Assembly (NCBI RefSeq): GCF_005877905.1
Contig: NZ_SWDV01000029.1
Location: 52,143-116,142 of the forward strand
Reading direction: 5' to 3'
Source of the DNA: Pseudomonas nicosulfuronedens
GTDB taxonomy: Bacteria; Pseudomonadota; Gammaproteobacteria; Pseudomonadales; Pseudomonadaceae
Length of the DNA: 64,000 bases
In this document: positions 60,047 to 64,000 of the stretch, in pieces
Position numbering within the stretch: position 1 is the stretch's first letter
How the letters are laid out: every line of letters starts with the position of its first letter
Notes under the pieces: generated by a model
Databases searched by the model: none
Seen by the model: only the letters and a program-made list of their open reading frames with translations
What the model was told of the DNA's origin: nothing
Program-made: the position numbers and the translations under genes

Positions 60047-60940
60047 ATGAACGCTGCAACCCACCAAGACTTCCCCGTGTCCTCCGGCGTACGTCCGGCG
60101 GACCGTCTGGGTTTCACCCTGTTCGTTGCGGCCATCCTGCACGTGGCCGTGCTGCTGGGGGTGGGCTTCACCATGCCCAGCCCCAGCCAGTTGAGCAAAA
60201 CCCTGGAAATTACCCTGGCCAGCTTCAAGAGCGACAAGGCGCCGGAAAAGGCCGACTACCTCGCCCAGATGAACCAGCAGGGCAGCGGCACCCTGGAACA
60301 CAAGGCGATCCCCAAGACCACCGAGCAGGCGCCATTCCAGGACACCGAGGTCAAGAAAGTCTCGCCGCCGGCCACCCCGCGCCAGGCCAAGAGCCCGGAA
60401 GCGCCCAAGGCCGCCGTCGCCACCCGCACCCCGCGCCCGGACAAGGTGCAGACCAAACAGCAGACGCCCAAGGCCGAGACCGTCGCCAAGCCGGCGCCGC
60501 AGTTCGACTCCAGCCAGCTGTCGGCAGAAATCTCCAGCCTCGAGGCCGACCTCGCCCGTGAGCAGCAGGCCTACGCCAAGCGCCCGCGCATTCACCGCCT
60601 GAGCGCCGCCTCGACCATGCGCGACAAAGGCGCCTGGTACAAGGAAGAGTGGCGCAAGAAGATCGAGCGCATCGGCAACCTCAATTACCCGGACGAAGCC
60701 CGTCGGCAGCGCATCTACGGCAACCTGCGTCTGCTGGTGTCGATCAACCGCGACGGCTCCCTCTATGAAGTCCAGGTACTGGAATCCTCCGGCCAGCCCC
60801 TGCTCGATCAGGCCGCCCAGCGCATCGTGCGACTGGCCGCGCCCTTCGCGCCCTTCTCGGGTGATCTGAACGACATCGACCGCCTGGAAATCATCCGCAC
60901 CTGGCGCTTCGAGCGCGGTGACCGCCTGTCCAGCAACTGA
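60047..60940 (+). CDS. tonB3: TonB-family energy transducer TonB3
   Basis: Inner-membrane anchored, periplasm-spanning protein. 297 residues: one N-terminal membrane span (about 22-42, LGFTLFVAAILHVAVLLGVG), a long Pro/Lys/Ala linker with a coiled coil (SAEISSLEADLAREQQAYAK), and a TonB C-terminal domain at about 205-290 (YPDEARRQRIYGNLRLLVSI, LLDQAAQRIVRLAAPFAPF). In P. aeruginosa TonB3 affects twitching motility and pilus assembly rather than iron uptake, in keeping with its place beside the pil genes. Shorter than the 319 residues I recall in PAO1. Confidence 0.93.
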   Translation: MNAATHQDFPVSSGVRPADRLGFTLFVAAILHVAVLLGVGFTMPSPSQLSKTLEITLASFKSDKAPEKADYLAQMNQQGSGTLEHKAIPKTTEQAPFQDTEVKKVSPPATPRQAKSPEAPKAAVATRTPRPDKVQTKQQTPKAETVAKPAPQFDSSQLSAEISSLEADLAREQQAYAKRPRIHRLSAASTMRDKGAWYKEEWRKKIERIGNLNYPDEARRQRIYGNLRLLVSINRDGSLYEVQVLESSGQPLLDQAAQRIVRLAAPFAPFSGDLNDIDRLEIIRTWRFERGDRLSSN

Positions 60941-61015
60941 AGCCGCGCACCGGATAGCGCCGGCTGATGCTTTCAAGTCTTGTCCCTTTGGCCCCCAGGC
61001 CTGAAACTAGCCGGC

Positions 61016-61585
61016 ATGAAAAGCACAGCCGCCAGCTACCTCAAGCACCATTTCCTGATCGCCATGCCGCACATGGCGGATTCCAACTTTGCCCAGACCG
61101 TCACCTACCTCGTGGAGCACAACGAGCAGGGTGCCATGGGCCTGATCATCAATCGCCCCAGCGGCCTGAGCCTCGCCGATGTGCTCGAACAATTGCGCCC
61201 GGATGAATTGCCGCCGGTGCGCTGCCAGGGCGTTACCATCTATACCGGCGGGCCGGTACAGACCGATCGCGGCTTCGTCCTGCACCCTGCCGGGCGCAGC
61301 TACCAGGCCACCCTGGAGCTGGGCGAGCTGTCGCTCTCCACTTCCCAGGACGTGCTGTTCGCCATCGCCGACGGCAGCGGGCCCGCGCAGCACCTCATCA
61401 CCCTCGGCTATGCGGGCTGGGAAGCCGGCCAGCTGGAAGCCGAACTGGCCGACAACGCCTGGCTGACCTGCCCCGCCGACCCTGCGGTACTCTTCGAAGT
61501 GCCGGCCGAACAGCGCCTATCGGCGGCCGCCGAGCGCCTGGGGGTCAACCTCAGCCTGCTCACCGCCCAGGCCGGGCACGCCTGA
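61016..61585 (+). CDS. algH: YqgE/AlgH family protein
   Basis: Cytosolic protein of unknown biochemical role (UPF0301); named from an effect on alginate regulation. 189 residues from the ATG at 61016 (MKSTAASYLKHHFLIAMPHM). Conserved blocks: NFAQTVTYLVEHNEQGAMGL, IINRPSGLSLADVLEQL, YTGGPVQTDRGFVLHP, SLGYAGWEAGQLEAEL-like sequence and DNAWLTCPADPAVLFEVP. An earlier TTG-started frame is not supported. Ends by TGATG overlap with ruvX. Confidence 0.95.
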   Translation: MKSTAASYLKHHFLIAMPHMADSNFAQTVTYLVEHNEQGAMGLIINRPSGLSLADVLEQLRPDELPPVRCQGVTIYTGGPVQTDRGFVLHPAGRSYQATLELGELSLSTSQDVLFAIADGSGPAQHLITLGYAGWEAGQLEAELADNAWLTCPADPAVLFEVPAEQRLSAAAERLGVNLSLLTAQAGHA

Positions 61586-62019
61586 TGAGCAGCAAACCCC
61601 TGCGCCTGCTCCTGGGTTTCGACTACGGCACCAAGCAGATCGGCGTCGCCGTCGGCCAGGCCATCACCGGCCAGGCCCGCGAACTCTGCGTGCTCAAGGC
61701 ACAGAACGGCGTGCCGGACTGGAACCGCGTGGAAGCCCTGATCAAGGAATGGCAGCCCGACGCCATCGTCGTCGGCCTGCCGCTGAACATGGACGGCACC
61801 CCCAGCGACATGAGCGAGCGCGCCGAGAAGTTCGCCCGCCGCCTGCACGGCCGCTACAACCTGCCGGTACACACCCACGACGAACGCCTGACCACCTACG
61901 CCGCCAAGGGCGAACGCCTGGCCCAGGGCCAGACGGGTGGCTACCGCGAGCGCCCGGTGGACGCCCTGGCCGCCGCCCTGCTGCTGGAGGGCTGGCTGGC
62001 GGAGAACACCCCTGCTTGA
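61585..62019 (+). CDS. ruvX: RuvX/YqgF, putative pre-16S rRNA nuclease
   Basis: RNase H-fold nuclease implicated in final 5' maturation of 16S rRNA. 144 residues starting in the algH stop codon. Catalytic acid regions: LLLGFDYGTKQIGVAVG, DAIVVGLPLNMDGTPSDM, and HTHDERLTT with the final VDALAAALLLEGWL. In PAO1 pyrR-pyrB follow; here about 490 bp without a gene and then accessory genes follow. Confidence 0.95.
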   Translation: MSSKPLRLLLGFDYGTKQIGVAVGQAITGQARELCVLKAQNGVPDWNRVEALIKEWQPDAIVVGLPLNMDGTPSDMSERAEKFARRLHGRYNLPVHTHDERLTTYAAKGERLAQGQTGGYRERPVDALAAALLLEGWLAENTPA

Positions 62020-62410
62020 TCCCAGGCAGTCCATTTCTCTCAGTCATCCCGGCGCTTCATGCCATGCTTGAAGTCGTCGACTGCGAAGCCAACGCGAGTT
62101 CGCGCCCACCGCATCGCCCCAATCCTGCACCCTCTCGGCCAGCACCAACCTTTACCGCTCGCCCTCAGGAATCGCCTTACCGACAGCCAATAGGGAACCT
62201 CGTCAGCCATTTCCCAAGGCTTTGCAGGATACGGTGGAACCCGCTTTCAAGCATGCAGCTGTGCCGACTGCAGCGATAAAATAACGACATATTCTCTTCA
62301 GTACCCCGCTCATTAAAGGCGCGTTCGCAAAGAGTCGCCCTACCAGCGGATGCTGCGTACCAACATAGATATGATCCCAGAACTGCCGAATGGCGCGGAT
62401 CAAAAAGGAG
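62020..62410. other. Non-coding stretch after ruvX
   Basis: 391 bp with no credible gene (only antisense or short open frames), base composition lower in GC than the flanking core genes. It marks the left edge of an accessory segment. I saw no tRNA, integrase remnant or direct repeat in it. Confidence 0.5.
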
Positions 62411-62512
62411 TTTTGCGATACCGCAAAAAGACGCGACCCCAAGGTGTTCGAGCACCCTGAGGCCGCTAACCACAATCGGCTCTTAAGGAGCTGACCATTA
62501 AGGAGCTGACCA
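62411..62512 (+). promoter_or_regulatory. Structured leader and duplicated Shine-Dalgarno segment
   Basis: Two hairpins: TTTTGCG/CGCAAAA (62411-62417 with 62422-62428) and a 10-position stem with 8 pairs (62437-62446 with 62453-62462) capped by TTCGAG. Then a 15-bp exact tandem duplication, 62483-62497 and 62498-62512, each copy containing TAAGGAGCTGACC. Only the second copy is followed by ATG (at 62512); the first is followed by ATT. Confidence 0.6.
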
Positions 62513-62832
62513 TGGCTGACGCCAATCATACGCCACCCGCACATCCCGCCACCCACGGCTTTATCCCGCTGGCAACGGCATCACAACATTGCTACATCTC
62601 CCGCGATGCCACGCTATACCTGAATACCAATGCGCCTACTGATGCCTTGTATGAAGCAGCGATAGACAGGCTGAGCGCGGTGATCGACCTGCTGTCCGTG
62701 CTGGAAAGAATCGATCAGGACGATGCACCGATCAGCAACGTTTTCCTGATCAGCCGCGCCCTGCTCTTGCTGGCCTCCGATGCGCAATCGCTGTACCAGG
62801 CCGACTTCGAGAAAAAGCATCGACGCGCTTGA
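62512..62832 (+). CDS. Small Pseudomonas-type hypothetical protein (DUF3077/DUF6124-like layout)
   Basis: 106 residues, cytosolic, no membrane span. The order of elements (Pro/His-rich start, a short beta-like FIPLATASQHCYISRDATLY, then LNTNAPTDALYEAAIDRLSA and a helical C-terminus ISNVFLISRALLLLASDAQS) recalls the small Pseudomonas-restricted DUF3077 or DUF6124 families, which occur in many copies per genome; I am not sure of the exact family. Function unknown. It has its own structured leader, a strong ribosome-binding sequence and its own terminator, so it is a single-gene unit. Confidence 0.75.
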   Translation: MADANHTPPAHPATHGFIPLATASQHCYISRDATLYLNTNAPTDALYEAAIDRLSAVIDLLSVLERIDQDDAPISNVFLISRALLLLASDAQSLYQADFEKKHRRA

Positions 62833-62847
62833 GAACTGAGCTTGTAG

Positions 62848-62875
62848 AAAATCCCCGGCACGCCGGGGATTTTTA
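62848..62875 (+). terminator. Terminator after the small hypothetical gene
   Basis: Stem AAAATCCCCGGC/GCCGGGGATTTT (62848-62859 with 62862-62873), small loop, followed by further T; 16 bp after the stop. Confidence 0.87.
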
Positions 62876-62983
62876 TTGGAAGCATCGAGCATCCATTGCG
62901 ATCCAGCTTCTGAAGAGCGCCCCACACCAGCCGAAAACGGCCGCGCACATGACTTTCGAGGGCTCTCACCTACCCTAAGAGTC

Positions 62984-63012
62984 TTGACTATCTGCTTTTC
63001 CTCAAGCATTAG
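62984..63012 (+). promoter_or_regulatory. Candidate sigma-70 promoter of the AbiE-like pair
   Basis: TTGACT (62984-62989), 17-base spacer, CATTAG (63007-63012). The -10 is poor but spacing is ideal, and the palindromic operator begins at the -10. Confidence 0.45.
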
Positions 63013-63041
63013 ATGTCCACATTCCATGGACCGTGGACATC
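63012..63041. promoter_or_regulatory. 30-bp palindromic operator upstream of the AbiE-like pair
   Basis: Outer arms GATGTCCAC (63012-63020) and GTGGACATC (63033-63041) are perfectly inverted, and an inner TCCATGGA (63023-63030) shares the same dyad centre; 26 of 30 positions are symmetric. It overlaps the likely -10 and start of transcription, 17 bp before the start codon, as expected for an autorepressor site. Confidence 0.7.
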
Positions 63042-63057
63042 AAAAAAGAGCCAACCA

Positions 63058-63777
63058 ATGAAGAGTCAAGATATTTTCCTGCTGTTCAAGATGGCCAGTC
63101 TGCACGCTCAAGAAGAAAGCGAGGCGGCGCAGGGCCCCTCTCTGACCCTGGACTTCGTCGCCGATCGCTATGCCGTCGCGGATGGCCTACCGACACGCCA
63201 TCCCGACTGGGCGCTATTCGACTCTTCCCCTGAGGCTTGGGAGGAGCAGGGCTCGGAAAGCTGGGAGGGGTGGGATGACCCGCAACCCTTGCCAAAATTT
63301 TCCAGCTGGGCAGAAGGCTATTCGCTCAGAGCGCTTTCGGCCTCTTTGGGCCTGAGCAAAAGCGAGATTTCAAACTCTATCGGTCGGTGCCGTGAAGCAG
63401 GCCTGCTAATCAATGATTTCGAGACCTCATTACCCAGAGTTAACCGTCGAGCGCTGCTAGGCATTGCAGAGTACGCACTGAAGTTCTTCTTCCCCGTAAG
63501 ACTGGGCGCAATCGTGCGCGGCATCCCGACCGGATTTGCAGCACCGGCACTGGCCAAGCACCTGAAAAGTGCGGGGGACCTGATACCTGTTTGGCCGGAC
63601 CCTCTGGGTAAAGAAAGGGGACAGGCCATTGAGCCGTTATATAAATCAGTACCTGAGGCAGTCAAAAAAGATCGGACGCTGTATCACTACCTAGCGCTCG
63701 CCGATGCGATACGCGTGGGAGGCCCCAGGGAAAGCAAGGTTGCAGTTGATCTGTTAAAAGCTGGGATGGGGTTATGA
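63058..63777 (+). CDS. Winged-helix protein coupled to a nucleotidyltransferase (AbiEi-like antitoxin candidate)
   Basis: 239 residues from the ATG at 63058 (MKSQDIFLLFKMASLHAQEE); the earlier ATG at 63013 lies in the palindromic operator and is rejected. A helix-turn-helix is clear at about 88-117 (YSLRALSASLGLSKSEISNS ... REAGLL). The second half holds a conserved-looking segment, VWPDPLGKERGQAIEPLY (about 178-195) and LALADAIRVGGPRES (about 212-226), which I recall from unnamed proteins encoded next to nucleotidyltransferases. A short Trp/Glu-rich insert lies at about 58-85. Stop overlaps the next gene by ATGA. Likely a DNA-binding autoregulator and antitoxin-like partner (inference). Confidence 0.75.
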   Translation: MKSQDIFLLFKMASLHAQEESEAAQGPSLTLDFVADRYAVADGLPTRHPDWALFDSSPEAWEEQGSESWEGWDDPQPLPKFSSWAEGYSLRALSASLGLSKSEISNSIGRCREAGLLINDFETSLPRVNRRALLGIAEYALKFFFPVRLGAIVRGIPTGFAAPALAKHLKSAGDLIPVWPDPLGKERGQAIEPLYKSVPEAVKKDRTLYHYLALADAIRVGGPRESKVAVDLLKAGMGL

Positions 63778-64000
63778 CGTCGAATGTCAGTCACATCTAT
63801 CAGATGATCGAGTTCGTTGCGGACGGGTTAGGAGACGAACTTCTCGCGGAGGTAGCCTTTGTAGGCGGCACCACGACAGCAATGCTGGTCACGGATAATG
63901 CCGTGTTCGAAGACATTCGCTTTACCGAAGACGTTGATCTGGTGATAGAGCTGGCGGGTATTGCCGCATGGGAAAAGCTGACACACCGCCTGGCGCAAAA
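63774..64000 (+). CDS. Nucleotidyltransferase, AbiEii/MNT-like (partial, runs off the right edge)
   Basis: First 75 residues only. The nucleotidyltransferase-beta signature is visible: FVGGTTTAML with Gly31-Gly32, then RFTEDVDLVIE with the metal-binding Asp53 and Asp55. In the AbiEii family the GG...DxD pattern with T before the first Asp is typical; AbiEii and the related MenT toxins add nucleotides to RNA or tRNA. Translationally coupled to the winged-helix gene (ATGA at 63774-63777). Whether it is a toxin or a housekeeping transferase cannot be judged without the rest. Confidence 0.75.
   Translation, partial: MTSNVSHIYQMIEFVADGLGDELLAEVAFVGGTTTAMLVTDNAVFEDIRFTEDVDLVIELAGIAAWEKLTHRLAQ

Noticed and set aside
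62177..62556. Minus-strand open frames of 98-117 codons after ruvX
   Set aside because: No ribosome-binding sites or recognisable motifs; one runs through the leader and start of the gene at 62512.

Overview
The window is chromosomal DNA of a Pseudomonas from the P. aeruginosa lineage. It has high GC, dense operons with ATGA overlaps, mexAB-oprM with mexR, the complete Pil-Chp twitching cluster, the medium-chain-length PHA cluster phaC1-Z-C2-D-F-I, and typical Pseudomonas REP sequences. Many proteins look close to P. aeruginosa PAO1 orthologues as I remember them, but ChpA is longer, PhaZ carries an N-terminal extension, and two chemoreceptors sit where I expect one. This suggests a sister species (for example P. 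citronellolis, P. nitroreducens or P. knackmussii; inference only).

Layout. (1) 1-30.7 kb follows the PAO1 PA5046-PA5073 order: malic enzyme, M48 lipoprotein peptidase, secreted thermonuclease, rpmE, priA, argS, a SPOR protein, hslVU behind a heat-shock type promoter, a DUF971 gene, the PHA synthesis/granule cluster, ubiEJB, hisIE, tatABC, an RsmE-type methyltransferase, two tandem HBM-type chemoreceptors and a UPF0158 gene. (2) 30.9-62.0 kb follows PAO1 PA0427-PA0404: oprM-mexB-mexA and mexR, a YceI protein, cytochrome b561, a flavin amine oxidase, bioA, rsmE, chpE-D-C-B-A, pilK-J-I-H-G, gshB, tonB3, algH, ruvX. The two blocks lie far apart in PAO1, so 30.69-30.92 kb is a synteny junction; it holds a hairpin and half of a dispersed palindromic repeat. 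(3) 62.0-64.0 kb is accessory: a small Pseudomonas-type hypothetical gene with a structured leader and a duplicated Shine-Dalgarno segment, then a translationally coupled pair, a winged-helix protein followed by a GG...DxD nucleotidyltransferase, that resembles an AbiE-type (type IV) toxin-antitoxin module. A nearly perfect 30-bp palindrome overlaps its likely promoter. The second gene runs off the right edge.

How the genes work together. PhaC1 and PhaC2 polymerise 3-hydroxyacyl-CoA into mcl-PHA, PhaZ depolymerises it, PhaD regulates, and PhaF/PhaI coat and segregate granules; phaC1 and phaI share a 21-bp upstream element. The Pil-Chp genes form one signalling array controlling type IV pili. 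MexAB-OprM is a drug-efflux pump with two visible MexR operator sites. TatABC exports folded proteins, ubiEJB serves ubiquinone synthesis and hisIE serves histidine synthesis.

The most unusual non-coding feature is a 143-bp element just upstream of phaC2 in which most bases fall into five helices. Four copies (one a half copy) of an 80-100 bp palindromic repeat family sit between genes.
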